The translations under genes were made by a program, and so were the position numbers. Source: JBNJEM01 sp051745935 (lineage in GTDB: Bacteria > Planctomycetota > Planctomycetia > Pirellulales > Pirellulaceae). Taken from it: a stretch of 50,629 bases of DNA. Positions 1 to 8,886 of this stretch are shown here, one piece after another; position 1 is the first letter of the stretch; the number at the start of each line of letters is the position of its first letter. The notes beneath the pieces are model-generated. The model searched no databases, had not been told where the DNA came from, and saw nothing but the letters and a program-made list of their open reading frames with translations. The stretch is from the NCBI GenBank assembly GCA_051745935.1, contig JBNJEM010000002.1:1-50629 (forward strand). Direction: 5' to 3'.

Positions 1-173
1 CGAGCGGGAAACGCATATTCTGAAAGCCATTGCAGAAGACGGTTGTCCGTCTTCTCGGTGACAAACTCGCGAGCAAGAGAGCCGAGATGCTGTCGTGCGA
101 TAAACGTGTAGGCAAGGAAGCAGAAGAAGAAAACGACAACGATCGAATTGAGCACGAGTGTCGTTTTACGCAT
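1..173 (-). CDS. Partial N-terminus of a membrane-anchored protein
   Basis: An ATG at 173 opens a minus-strand reading frame that stays open to the left edge of the window (57 codons seen), so only the N-terminus is present. It begins with a few basic residues (MRKTT) followed by a hydrophobic stretch of about 20 residues (roughly 5-25) rich in V, F and L, then a soluble, charged part with FVTEKTDNRLLQWL. This looks like an uncleaved signal anchor, as in sensor kinases or other inner-membrane proteins with a periplasmic domain, but no family can be named from so little. No strong ribosome binding site is visible; AAGACAAG lies just upstream. Confidence 0.55.
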   Translation of the reverse strand, partial: MRKTTLVLNSIVVVFFFCFLAYTFIARQHLGSLAREFVTEKTDNRLLQWLSEYAFPA

Positions 174-518
174 GCTTGTCTTTGCCACAGAACGATTGCT
201 TAGGCGAGTTTCTCGGGTCAACGGTCTTTCCACGGAATCATTTTAGCAACCGTGCGAAGGCAGTCCAGCCAAGCGAACGGTACGGAGGTGTAAGCCAGGC
301 CGCGACCTCAAAGGCGGTTCAACGCGCTGAAGTTCGTCTCGACGAACAGCGTCGTTGGAAGCAGAGACTGTCTCGACTGGAAGACTCGCTTCGATTCGCA
401 GAACGCAACTGTCGAACCCGGCAACCCCGGCGTGCGAACCCGGACGATAAGTTATAAGTCAAGACCTGACCCCAATTTCTTACCCCGATGGCAACGCCCG
501 GCAGTACTGGCCTCAGCA
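174..518. other. Intergenic gap, 345 bp, no gene seen
   Basis: No open frame here looks like protein. At about 452-467 the string GTCAAGACCTGACCCC occurs; very similar strings are common at the ends of REP-associated tyrosine transposase units in other bacteria, so this may be a scrap of such an element. That is an inference from memory of the motif; no transposase is present. Confidence 0.35.
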
Positions 519-3500
519 CTACACCTGCGCCGTCTCGGATCCAGTGTGCGCGGGATCGGTGCGCGAGAACAGCAGCCAGTAGACCACGGGGATGACCACC
601 AACGTGAACACCGTCGATGTGATAATGCCAAAGATGATGGCCCAGGCCAAGCCGGAGAAAATGGGATCGAGTGTAATGACCAAATTGCCCAAGAGCGTCG
701 TTCCCGCCGTAGCCAGAATAGGCCGGCTCCGGACGGCAACGCTGCGGATGATGGCTTCCCGCAGCGCGAGCCCCTCCGCCACCGCATTCTGAATGAAATC
801 AACGAGTACGACGGAGTTGCGAACAACAATTCCGGCCAGCCCAATCATACCGATCATCGCGGTTGCCGTGAAGAAAACGGGATTGGGATAGCCACCGGAG
901 GGCACGTTGACCAGCGCGTTCAGCAACCAGAAACCAGGCATGATGCCGATCATCGTCAAGGGGATCGCCAGCATGATGACCAGGGGCAGCAACCGGGACC
1001 CCGTCTGGAACATCAGAATCACGAAAATGCCGATCAGGGCCGCGCCGAACGCCAATCCCAGGTCTCGGAACACATCGAGCGTGATTTTCCATTCCCCTTC
1101 TCCGGTCCAAACGGCGGAGTGTCGGCGGGGCATGGCCCAGGGATCGCGGCCGCCCGGAGAAAACCACGTCCGCTCGCCGACCGGGCGGATCGTGGCCGCC
1201 GGCCGTGGATCGGTGCCATCTTCTTGCCGATCCAGTTCCATGTCCATGATCGCGTCCGCCGGAGGGCGTCCCGCCACTTCGCCAAAGACATAGACGACGC
1301 GGTCGAGGTTTTTTCGGTAGATGGTCTTGGATTCCACATCTTCCTGGAACTCGCCCAGCATTCCCAACTGGACCAATTGGCCCTGTTGGCCGACCAGGTA
1401 TAATTCTTCGAGATCATCGGTGGCCGATCGCTTCGAGCGGGGGATCCGCAATTCGACCCAGAGGGGTTCGATTTCACCGGAATGCTGGATGACCGTGGCT
1501 TTCAGGCCACTCAGGGCCAACCGCAGCGTTTCCGCGATGTCTTTGGTGGAGACGCCGGAGAGGGCGGCTTTCCGTTTATCGGTAACGAACAGGAATCGCT
1601 GGCGATCCGCCTCGATACTGGTGTCGACATCCACCACGCCCGGCTCGCGTTTCATTCTCGCCTCGACGCGGCGAGCCGCCGCCATCATGTCGTCATACGT
1701 CCCGTCCGGCGGCCCGTAGACCTCAGCGGTAATCGTGGAGATCACGGGCGGACCGGGAGGGACTTCGACCAGTTTAATGTTCGCGCCGGCGGACCGAGCC
1801 AGTTCGGTGAGATCATCACGAATGCGGAGCAGCAGGGTATGGGACTGTTGGGCCCGGCGTTTCTTTGGAGCCAGATTCACGCGAATGTCAGCGACGTGGG
1901 AACCGCGGCGAAGGAAATAATGACGGACCATTCCGTTGAAGTCCATGGGCGACGCGAGTCCCGTGTAAAGTTGAAAATCGACCACTTCGGGAACCCCGGC
2001 CAGGTACTCCCCTAACCGTCTCGTCACCGCGTCCGTCATTTCCAGGGACGTTCCTTCGGGCATGTCGACAATGATCTGGAATTCGTTCTTATTGTCGTAC
2101 GGCAACATCTTGAGCGGCACCAGGCGCAGCGCGGGCAGCAGCATGGCGCCGACCAACAGCAGCCCCACGAGCCCCAGCGTGGAGAGAGACAGCCATCGAC
2201 GCCCGAGAATGGGGCCCAGCGCCGCTCGGCTGATCCGGTAGACCGGCTGTTTCGTCAAATCATACGCCTCGCCTTCCTCCCCGGTCTGATACAGCTTTTT
2301 CATCGCCATCATCGCCAGCCATGGGGTGACCAGGAAGGCCACCAGCGTTGAGATTGTCACGGTCAAGGGGACGTTCAAGGCCATGGGCGCCATGTATGGT
2401 CCCATCATCCCCGTGATAAACATCAAGGGAAGGAAACTCGCAATAATGGCAAGGGTTGAAAGCAGCAACGCCGGCCGTACTTCCTGCACGGCTCGCAGGA
2501 CGGATTTCCTGGGTGGGAAGACGCGCATGCTGAAATAGCGGGCAATGTTTTCCAAGTCCGTGATCGGATCGTCGACCAGCAGTCCCAGGGCCAGGATCAA
2601 CGCGAAGAGCGTCACGCGGTTAATGGAGTATCCGACCAAAAGATTGATGAACAGGGTAATGCTGTAACAGACCGGGATGGCCAAGGCGATGACCAAGGCG
2701 GCCCGCCACCCGATGACCAGGCCGATGAGACCGATGACGGTGAGCACCGCGATCACGAGACTTTCCACCAGCTCGTTCACCTTATCATTGGCTGTTTCCC
2801 CATAATCCCGCGTGATTCGAAAGTGAACCCCATCCGGCAAATGCGTCTCGGCCAGTTCGCTCATGCGGTTTTCCACCGCATCCGCGACCCAAACGGCGTT
2901 ACTTCCCTTGCGTTTCGCCACGGCGATATGGACGGCTGGAAAGAACTTCCCCGGCCCCGGCGTTGTTTCCTGCTCCTTGGCGTTTGATGCTCCGTCATGA
3001 TCGAACTTGGCGGCTTTCGGATCTCGGGCGCTCTGGCCGAATCCGATCCAGGTATAATGTTCAACTTCCGCGGGTCCGTCCGTCACGGTGGCAACGTCCT
3101 TGAGGTGGACGGGGCGATTGTCCGACAGATTGACCACCAAATCCTTCAATTCGCGGGCGTCGCGGACGAAGGTACCGGCGTCGACCACGAATTCAGTATT
3201 CTGCTGGTCGAAGTTTCCGGCGCGTAATTGAACATTACTCTCTTGCAACGCCCGCGCCACTTGAAGCGCGGACGTGTGACGGGCGGCCAGCCGGATCGGA
3301 TCCAGCTCCACTCGCGCCCGTCTCGACGGCCCTCCAATGACCCGTACTCGATTGGTGTCGCGGATCGCCTTTATTTCGTTTTGCAGTTCTTCCGCCAATC
3401 GCCGCAAATGATATTCGCCGTACAGCTCCGGCTGTTCCGACCAGAGCGTCAAGTTGACGATCGGGACGTCGTCGATCTCGATGGGTTTGATCACCCAATC

Positions 3501-3902
3501 GGTCACGGCTGGAGGAACCTGGTCACGATTGGAGTGGATCTTATTATACAGCTTGATGAGCGAGTCTTCGCGATCTTCTCCGACATAGAACCGAACCGTG
3601 ACGACGCTCTGTCCGGGATGTGACATGGAATAGACATATTCCACGCCGTCAATCTGATACAGCAGTTTTTCGAGCCGTATGGTGACCTTCCGCTCCACTT
3701 CCTCGGCTGACAAGCCGGGCGCCGAAATCATGACATCGGCCAAGGGGACGACGATTTGAGGTTCTTCCTCGCGCGGCGTCAAGATCAGTGCCGCCACGCC
3801 GAGTGCCAATGAAACCAGAACCAACGAAATGGAAACGTCGCCTCGGAGAAACAGCTCGACAACGCGACTCAAAAAGGGCGTTTTTTCCTCGGAATTCATC
3901 AT
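519..3902 (-). CDS. RND (AcrB/CzcA-type) efflux pump permease
   Basis: Inner-membrane pump subunit of a tripartite resistance-nodulation-division exporter, driven by proton influx. The frame could start further upstream at 3989, but that would overlap the preceding gene; the tandem ATG pair at 3902/3899 follows AAGGCGG and gives about 1127 residues, normal for the family. The N-terminal membrane helix is at about 25-42, followed by two periplasmic porter subdomains, then a helix bundle. Two adjacent aspartates in the fourth helix (about 444-445, in GLLVDDPITDLENI) match the proton-relay pair of AcrB; the following PITDLEN is unlike the usual AIVVVEN and marks a distinct subgroup. The membrane fusion protein lies 40 bp upstream in the same orientation, so the two form an operon. 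No outer-membrane TolC-like gene is in the window. The substrate cannot be predicted. Confidence 0.92.
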   Translation of the reverse strand: MMNSEEKTPFLSRVVELFLRGDVSISLVLVSLALGVAALILTPREEEPQIVVPLADVMISAPGLSAEEVERKVTIRLEKLLYQIDGVEYVYSMSHPGQSVVTVRFYVGEDREDSLIKLYNKIHSNRDQVPPAVTDWVIKPIEIDDVPIVNLTLWSEQPELYGEYHLRRLAEELQNEIKAIRDTNRVRVIGGPSRRARVELDPIRLAARHTSALQVARALQESNVQLRAGNFDQQNTEFVVDAGTFVRDARELKDLVVNLSDNRPVHLKDVATVTDGPAEVEHYTWIGFGQSARDPKAAKFDHDGASNAKEQETTPGPGKFFPAVHIAVAKRKGSNAVWVADAVENRMSELAETHLPDGVHFRITRDYGETANDKVNELVESLVIAVLTVIGLIGLVIGWRAALVIALAIPVCYSITLFINLLVGYSINRVTLFALILALGLLVDDPITDLENIARYFSMRVFPPRKSVLRAVQEVRPALLLSTLAIIASFLPLMFITGMMGPYMAPMALNVPLTVTISTLVAFLVTPWLAMMAMKKLYQTGEEGEAYDLTKQPVYRISRAALGPILGRRWLSLSTLGLVGLLLVGAMLLPALRLVPLKMLPYDNKNEFQIIVDMPEGTSLEMTDAVTRRLGEYLAGVPEVVDFQLYTGLASPMDFNGMVRHYFLRRGSHVADIRVNLAPKKRRAQQSHTLLLRIRDDLTELARSAGANIKLVEVPPGPPVISTITAEVYGPPDGTYDDMMAAARRVEARMKREPGVVDVDTSIEADRQRFLFVTDKRKAALSGVSTKDIAETLRLALSGLKATVIQHSGEIEPLWVELRIPRSKRSATDDLEELYLVGQQGQLVQLGMLGEFQEDVESKTIYRKNLDRVVYVFGEVAGRPPADAIMDMELDRQEDGTDPRPAATIRPVGERTWFSPGGRDPWAMPRRHSAVWTGEGEWKITLDVFRDLGLAFGAALIGIFVILMFQTGSRLLPLVIMLAIPLTMIGIMPGFWLLNALVNVPSGGYPNPVFFTATAMIGMIGLAGIVVRNSVVLVDFIQNAVAEGLALREAIIRSVAVRSRPILATAGTTLLGNLVITLDPIFSGLAWAIIFGIITSTVFTLVVIPVVYWLLFSRTDPAHTGSETAQV

Positions 3903-3942
3903 GTCCGCCTTCGTTCGAAGCTGGGGGCGAAGATTACCGCGC

Positions 3943-5070
3943 CTACCGCGACTTGCGTGATTCCCGTGAAAGCAGCAATACCCTCTCACCAGCTTCCACG
4001 CCGCTGAGCACCTCCAGGTACCCCTTCATCCCTAACCGGCCAGTGGTGATAAAACGTCGTTCAATCGCCCGCTTCCCCGCCTCGCCCTCCTCCTCGACGA
4101 CGTACACGAACTCGTTTTGTCCCATGGTCTGAATGGCCCGAGTGGGCAGGCAAAGATGGCGCCGGCTTCCGGCGGGGATAAGCAACCGGCCAAACATGCC
4201 TTCATAGAATCCTTCCGAGCGGGGCAAGGCGACTTTCACGAGAAATGAACGACTCGCCGTTTCGGCCTGGGGAACGATTTCGTCGACGACGGCCTCCACC
4301 TCCCGATCCAACGCCTCCAGGCGAACGGTCAAGACGTCGCCTTTCTTCAGCTTGAGCGCCAAGTTCTCCATGACGGGAACTTCCAGCCGCAACGAGCCGG
4401 GATCATACAATACCAGCAATGGAATACCTGGCCGAGCCGTGTCACCAGGCTCCGCCAGCCGATCGACAATCGTTCCCGCCTGAGGGGCGGTAATCTCCGT
4501 GTATGACAGCCTGACTTTCGCCTCGGCTACCGCTTCCTCCGCCCTCTCGACTTCAGATTGGGCGGTTTCCAGCGCGCTTTTGCTATGCTCGAATTGTTGC
4601 TTGGACACCGCGTCCTTTTCCAATAACCTTGAATCCCGCTGGAAATCCGCCTCGGCTTGCCGCATGGTCACCTTGGCCCCTTCCAACGCGGATTCGGCTT
4701 GGTTCAGTCTCGATTCGACATCGCGGCCATCCAGCGTTATCAGTAGGTCACCAGCCTCAACCATGTCTCCGGCGTTCACGTGGATCTCCTCGATCGGCGC
4801 CATGATCCGAGCGGAGATTTTCGTGCGAGTCGCCGCCTTGAGCGTGCCAACCGCCTCTTCGAAATACTCCTTCACCACCTCGTGAACCTCATCCACCCCG
4901 ACGCTGTCCGCCAGTGTGCCCCGGCCGCGATCCTCCACCGTCTCCGCCGGCTGGATCTTCGGCGTGAACATACCAGCCAACCAGGCAATGACCAACGACA
5001 ACACCACGATCCCCAGGAGAAACGGAAGAAGAGTCCTGAGCCAGCTGGTTACCAGGCGTGTCAGTTTCAC
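3943..5070 (-). CDS. HlyD/AcrA-type efflux membrane fusion protein
   Basis: Periplasmic adaptor that links the RND pump just downstream to an outer-membrane channel. The start is GTG at 5070, preceded by AGGAG at good spacing. Residues about 10-35 form one hydrophobic helix (signal anchor). The order after that is typical: a biotinyl-lipoyl-like half (APIEEIHVNAGDMVEAGDLL, about 90-112), a long alpha-helical hairpin rich in E, A and K (about 115-190), the second lipoyl half (ITAPQAGTIVDRLAEPGD), a beta-barrel and a C-terminal membrane-proximal domain. Length, 375 residues, is normal. It is the first gene of a two-gene operon with the pump. Confidence 0.92.
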   Translation of the reverse strand: MKLTRLVTSWLRTLLPFLLGIVVLSLVIAWLAGMFTPKIQPAETVEDRGRGTLADSVGVDEVHEVVKEYFEEAVGTLKAATRTKISARIMAPIEEIHVNAGDMVEAGDLLITLDGRDVESRLNQAESALEGAKVTMRQAEADFQRDSRLLEKDAVSKQQFEHSKSALETAQSEVERAEEAVAEAKVRLSYTEITAPQAGTIVDRLAEPGDTARPGIPLLVLYDPGSLRLEVPVMENLALKLKKGDVLTVRLEALDREVEAVVDEIVPQAETASRSFLVKVALPRSEGFYEGMFGRLLIPAGSRRHLCLPTRAIQTMGQNEFVYVVEEEGEAGKRAIERRFITTGRLGMKGYLEVLSGVEAGERVLLLSRESRKSR

Positions 5071-5483
5071 GGGTGCTCTCCTCTACTTGCTAAGATGAAA
5101 GCTGACTGCAAAAGACTCAAGCCAGCAAAGGCCCTCGGCGGCAACCAGTAGCCGGAATGCACGACGGACGGCCGGACCCGGAACATGCCCACGATACACG
5201 GCCACGACCCCGCGGCAAAACGGAAACCCCATTCACTGGTCAGAACCAGGCGCCTTGCATATTGGGGAGGGGACTGGCTCCGGCCTCCAACTATACCAGT
5301 TTTTTCGGCGAATTCCACCGCGCCCGCGACGGCTTGTCGATCCCCCCGCGTGATGCACGGCCGCGGTCCCCCTCAGGCCGGTTCCGGGACGTGCCTGTCA
5401 GTATCGACGCGCCGGCGGCCTCTTCGGTTACAACTGAAAATGTATCCATCCAACATGTTACTCGAAAAGAAATCCAGCCAGCG
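5071..5483. other. Intergenic gap, 413 bp, no gene seen
   Basis: Lies between the 3' end of the dehydrogenase gene and the 5' end of the membrane fusion protein gene, both on the minus strand, so it should hold the promoter of the efflux operon. No convincing -35/-10 pair, hairpin or repeat copy was found. Confidence 0.4.
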
Positions 5484-6953
5484 TCACGGTCGCATCGCGT
5501 CGGCGGCGGCCGGCCCGGTGCTCCCCAGCTCATACGGCTCTGGAACCAATTTTCGCCGCTCGAGCTCATGCAGTGCCGGTGTTAAGATGTCCCAGGCTGC
5601 CTGGAGTTCCTCGCTTTGGACGAACAAGCTCCGGTCTCCGCGCATTACATCCAGCAATAGACTTTCATAAGCGTCCGGGATCTGTTCGGAGAACGCCGCC
5701 TTGTACTTCAAATCCAGTTCTTTTGAACGGAGCGTCATGCCAATGCCAGGCACTTTGGTGACCACCGACAAATGGATTGCCTCGTCCGGCTGCACGCGAA
5801 TCACCAGTTCATTGGGATCCGGACACGTTTCCGATTCGCAAAACATGTTCGCCTCCACTTCGCGAAACCGGATCCTTATTTCGGTCTTTTGATCATCGAG
5901 TCCTTTTCCCGCTTTGATGAAAAAAGGAACACCCTCCCATCGTGGGCTGTCAATCCAAAGCTTCGCCGCCGCAAAGGTGGGGGTAATAGAATCATCGGCA
6001 ACGGTCTCTTCCTCAACATACGCTGGAAACCGTTTGCCATTTTTGACCGTTGCCTGGTATTGGCCAATGACTAAATCCTGAAGACTCAACGGAGACACAG
6101 CGCGGAGCAGCCTTACCTTTTCGGTGGCGATGCGTGCTGAATCGAGTCGTTTGGGCGGTTCCATGGCAACCAATGCCAGGATCTGGAGGAGGTGGTTTTG
6201 GATCACATCGCGAATAATGCCGTAGTGATCGAAGTATCCGCCCCGTCCTTCCACCCCAAACGGCTCTTTCCATTGAATAGTCACGCTGTCGATAAAACCG
6301 TGGTTCCAGAGCGGTTGAAAAACCAGATTGGCAAAACGAAGAACCATCAAGTTCTGGATAACCTCCTTGCCCAAATAATGGTCAATTCGATAGATCTGAT
6401 GTTCATGGAAAACATCGGCCATGGCCCGGGCCAACGCGTCCGAAGACCACCGGTCTCGACCAAAGGGCTTTTCGATCACCACCCGGGACCAGGGATCCTC
6501 CGAACCGCAACTGACAAGCCCCGCATTCCCGATCGCGTGGGCGACATCGAGGAACACCGACGGCGGAATCGCCAGGTAATACAACCGGTTCGCGCTCGCG
6601 CCGCCCTCAAGGTCGCGCATCAGCGTGTAAAGATCCAGGAACGCATCCGAGGATTGATAGCTGCCCGAGGCGTAGTGGCACCGACCGAGGAATTCAGCCA
6701 TCCGGTCCGCGCAGGCGTGATCCGGCGTGTATCGGCACGTCAAGTGTTGACTGATTCGCTTCCTGAACTCGGTGTCATCGAACTTGGAGCGGGAAAAGCC
6801 AAAAACGCGAAAACCGGGCGGCAAAAGTCCCTTGCAATACAGTGAAAACAGCGCTGGAAAGATTTTCTTTAGCGCCAAATCACCAGACGCCCCCACGACA
6901 ACAATACTGAGATTGCCGGAAGGTACTTCATGTTTAGTCATACTCTTCTTCAC
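5484..6953 (-). CDS. zwf: Glucose-6-phosphate 1-dehydrogenase
   Basis: Oxidises glucose 6-phosphate to 6-phosphogluconolactone with NAD(P)+, the first step of the oxidative pentose phosphate pathway, in the cytoplasm. The 489-residue length is normal. The dinucleotide-binding motif GASGDLALKK is at about 21-30, the EKPFG motif at 161-165 and the substrate-binding signature RIDHYLGKE at 189-197. The frame opens with GTG at 6953; an ATG four codons in (6941) is preceded by AAGAAGAG and could equally be the start. No 6-phosphogluconolactonase or 6-phosphogluconate dehydrogenase is adjacent, so it is probably transcribed alone. Confidence 0.96.
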   Translation of the reverse strand: MKKSMTKHEVPSGNLSIVVVGASGDLALKKIFPALFSLYCKGLLPPGFRVFGFSRSKFDDTEFRKRISQHLTCRYTPDHACADRMAEFLGRCHYASGSYQSSDAFLDLYTLMRDLEGGASANRLYYLAIPPSVFLDVAHAIGNAGLVSCGSEDPWSRVVIEKPFGRDRWSSDALARAMADVFHEHQIYRIDHYLGKEVIQNLMVLRFANLVFQPLWNHGFIDSVTIQWKEPFGVEGRGGYFDHYGIIRDVIQNHLLQILALVAMEPPKRLDSARIATEKVRLLRAVSPLSLQDLVIGQYQATVKNGKRFPAYVEEETVADDSITPTFAAAKLWIDSPRWEGVPFFIKAGKGLDDQKTEIRIRFREVEANMFCESETCPDPNELVIRVQPDEAIHLSVVTKVPGIGMTLRSKELDLKYKAAFSEQIPDAYESLLLDVMRGDRSLFVQSEELQAAWDILTPALHELERRKLVPEPYELGSTGPAAADAMRP

Positions 6954-7074
6954 CCCTACGCATGAAAGATGTCCGTGTTTTCCCGCCGCGGGTCCGATTG
7001 AGCCCGCGTCATTTCATTCCGAAGACTTTAATCACCGGCGGTGAGGGCAAGCAACCGGAGTTCCCGCGAATTCA

Positions 7075-8223
7075 TCAAATCGCCTCGGCGATATCCTTGG
7101 AGTACCCGTATCGGTCGAAGTAATCAGACCATCGATCGGCAATTCTTTCTCGCAGGCGCGCATCCAAGGACAGCACATTGGTACGGTAGCCCTTCTTTGA
7201 ATTCACGTATTCGCGCAGCCGTGGATTTTCCTTGTCAAATCCCTCCAGTCCCAGATGCTGGTACACCCGAGCCAGCTCGCCGATCGGATCATTCACCAAA
7301 TCCTCGTATTTCACGTCGCAAATGCAGTCCGAGTCGATGGCGCCCCGGTCCCTCTCGAAGCAGTAATACATGCGTTCGTACATATCAAACAAATAGTCCT
7401 CCAGGTGTTCGTAACGAGGCACCTGAAGTCCACATACCGCCTGCATGGTTTTCCACATGTGGAGGGTAGAGCGAAACGTGCGATAAGGATTCCTCACCAG
7501 GTGCACGAACCGAGCCTTGGGGAACATATCAAGGAGCGTGGCGACACGAGCCGTATGCGTGGGCGATTTCAAAACAACTCGTCGCCTGTCTTTCAGTGCA
7601 AGTTTGGAAAGGAAATAGCGCATCCCCGCTTTCCAGGCCGCCGCGTCGTCAGGGTCGAGCGGATCGAGTTCCAGGGACCCGTCGCAGCGTTGGTTCAGAT
7701 TCGGCCAGGCCATGTTAACGTACGGCGATGGCACGCCCATGGTACAGAGCGCGAATTCATCCTCTTGCGGTGTGTCTCCGCCAAATGCCATGTTATCCAT
7801 CACGCGGCGTTTCGGCAGGAGAAACTTGAGTAAAGGCCTGATACACCATGAACTGGAAAGAAAATGGTGGGGAGCTGATACCTGGTAAGTCGTGGGAAAC
7901 GTAAACCGAGGATCTTGGACCAGAAGTTCGTGCATGAACGTCGTGCCGGTACGCCAGTGACCGATGACGAATAACGGATCGCGGCGTTCCCTTGCCTTGC
8001 GGAGCAATCGACCATAGACGAGCTTTTCCTGCCAGGCCCCCACCGTGCTCGCGGCGCTGCAACCTGAAATGATCAGCGCCATGGGGAGACGCGTTGGACC
8101 GACACGGAAGCGGTTGCGAGCCAAAAGGCGAAACCACGGCCCCAAGGCCATGCCATGCCAAAATCTTGGCATCACGACGCTTTCCGAAAACGAAAGTCCC
8201 GATTCGCTCTTTGACGATTTCAT
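7075..8223 (-). CDS. PAPS-dependent sulfotransferase family protein
   Basis: A 382-residue member of the sulfotransferase superfamily, which transfers sulfate from PAPS to sugars, lipids or proteins. The PAPS 5'-phosphosulfate loop GHWRTGTTF is at about 88-96, the LKSPTHTARV helix at 218-227, and the 3'-phosphate region FVHLVRNPYRTFRS at 239-252. The C-terminal part (YEDLVNDPIGELARVYQHLGL) is also typical. Planctomycetes carry many such genes and the acceptor cannot be read from sequence. The start is ATG at 8223; the gene stands 121 bp upstream of zwf on the same strand and may or may not share its transcript. Confidence 0.88.
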   Translation of the reverse strand: MKSSKSESGLSFSESVVMPRFWHGMALGPWFRLLARNRFRVGPTRLPMALIISGCSAASTVGAWQEKLVYGRLLRKARERRDPLFVIGHWRTGTTFMHELLVQDPRFTFPTTYQVSAPHHFLSSSWCIRPLLKFLLPKRRVMDNMAFGGDTPQEDEFALCTMGVPSPYVNMAWPNLNQRCDGSLELDPLDPDDAAAWKAGMRYFLSKLALKDRRRVVLKSPTHTARVATLLDMFPKARFVHLVRNPYRTFRSTLHMWKTMQAVCGLQVPRYEHLEDYLFDMYERMYYCFERDRGAIDSDCICDVKYEDLVNDPIGELARVYQHLGLEGFDKENPRLREYVNSKKGYRTNVLSLDARLRERIADRWSDYFDRYGYSKDIAEAI

Positions 8224-8317
8224 ATACTTTACACCTCAAAGTGTAAATGTTTCGCGCTCTTCGGCCCCCCCTGACGCTGGAAAAGCCCTGGTTTCAGGCG
8301 ATTTGCACGTTGACTGA

Positions 8318-8510
8318 ACCCTATTGTTGCATAAAGACGGCGTAGGACGGGTCTCCAGGCCCGTCTTTTACAGCGCATAAATGTCTTTTTGCGGTTGTTT
8401 GAAGATCTCACATTTCGTGAGATCCGCGGACACCAGATCAAGTACGATTTCGTACTTGAAAAGACGGGCCTGGAGACCCGTCCTACGTATACTGTTTGCA
8501 ACGTTAGGGT
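8318..8510 (+). repeat. MITE-like palindromic element, copy 1 (193 bp)
   Basis: Ends are imperfect inverted repeats of 14 bp (ACCCTATTGTTGCA at 8318-8331 against the complement of 8497-8510, two mismatches). Inside, a perfect 27-bp inverted repeat pairs 8343-8369 with 8459-8485, and between these arms lie two more perfect hairpins: 8404-8411 with 8417-8424 (loop 5) and 8439-8446 with 8451-8458 (loop 4). The second, longer copy is at 18840-19125. It has no coding capacity; the structure is that of a non-autonomous element moved by an enzyme encoded elsewhere. Confidence 0.8.
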
Positions 8511-8595
8511 GAATTCAAGCCGCTTCCGGGTGCAGTCATGGCCCAAAAAGGCCCCGGAAGCTGGGGCTTTACCAGCTAGTCGTGACATGAAGTTT

Positions 8596-8668
8596 TGTAA
8601 CTTTTCAGCGAACTGAAGTAAGGCTCTTCCAGGCAATGAGGGTTGGAAAACGGCCCTGTGGAGCGCCC
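8596..8668 (+). repeat. Diverged 70-bp repeat, copy 1
   Basis: Resembles 27934-28003, best in the shared core GAACTGAAGTAAGGCT / GAACCGAAGTAAGGCT and in the CCCTGTGGAGCG / CCCCTGGAGAGCG end. Identity is moderate, so this is an old pair. Confidence 0.45.
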
Positions 8669-8783
8669 AGGCCGCCGCCCGCCGTCATGAGCCCTGCCGA
8701 TTCCAACGCATGGTCGAGCGGACTCTGGCCTTGCGGTTAAACGGGGTACGTCATAAGGGCTTCGTGATCACGAAGCTAGGATT

Positions 8784-8886
8784 ATATTTCAGGCGGTTGG
8801 ATTTTTCCGGGTGGAAAGCTGCCCGACGCAAGCTGTCCTCCCGTTGGTCGGACTCGCGGCGGAGAAAGTCATCCGCGACCGGTATA
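8784..8886 (+). repeat. 100-bp REP-like repeat, copy 1
   Basis: One of seven copies of the same element in the window (others at 18773-18820 partial, 20871-20970, 28736-28839, 45662-45764, and two at 50431-50629). It begins near TATTTCAGGCGG and ends near GACCGGTAT. The first half can fold as a hairpin (GGCGG with CCGCC enclosing TTCC-GGGT-GGAA). Its last bases run into the 3' end of the neighbouring protease gene and provide its stop codon. Confidence 0.8.

Larger units (their letters stand above)
8224..8868. other. Intergenic gap filled largely by repeat copies
   Basis: This 645-bp stretch holds three separate repeat copies (8318-8510, 8596-8668, 8784-8886) and no convincing gene. Open frames across it translate the repeats and recur wherever the same repeats occur. 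Confidence 0.7.

Noticed and set aside
432..1403. Long plus-strand open frame opposite the RND pump gene
   Set aside because: Exact antisense of a clear RND permease; composition rich in R, H, Q and D with no family likeness. Other long opposite-strand frames (12858-13958 over glnE, 22942-24183 over the coiled-coil gene, 15333-16091 over rpoD) fail for the same reason.
5067..5318. Minus-strand frame upstream of the membrane fusion protein
   Set aside because: Overlaps the good GTG start and its ribosome binding site; no family likeness.
8229..8636. Frame over the MITE-like element, with a similar peptide encoded at 18694-18963
   Set aside because: The shared peptide only reflects the shared DNA repeat; the element is palindromic and has no start signals.
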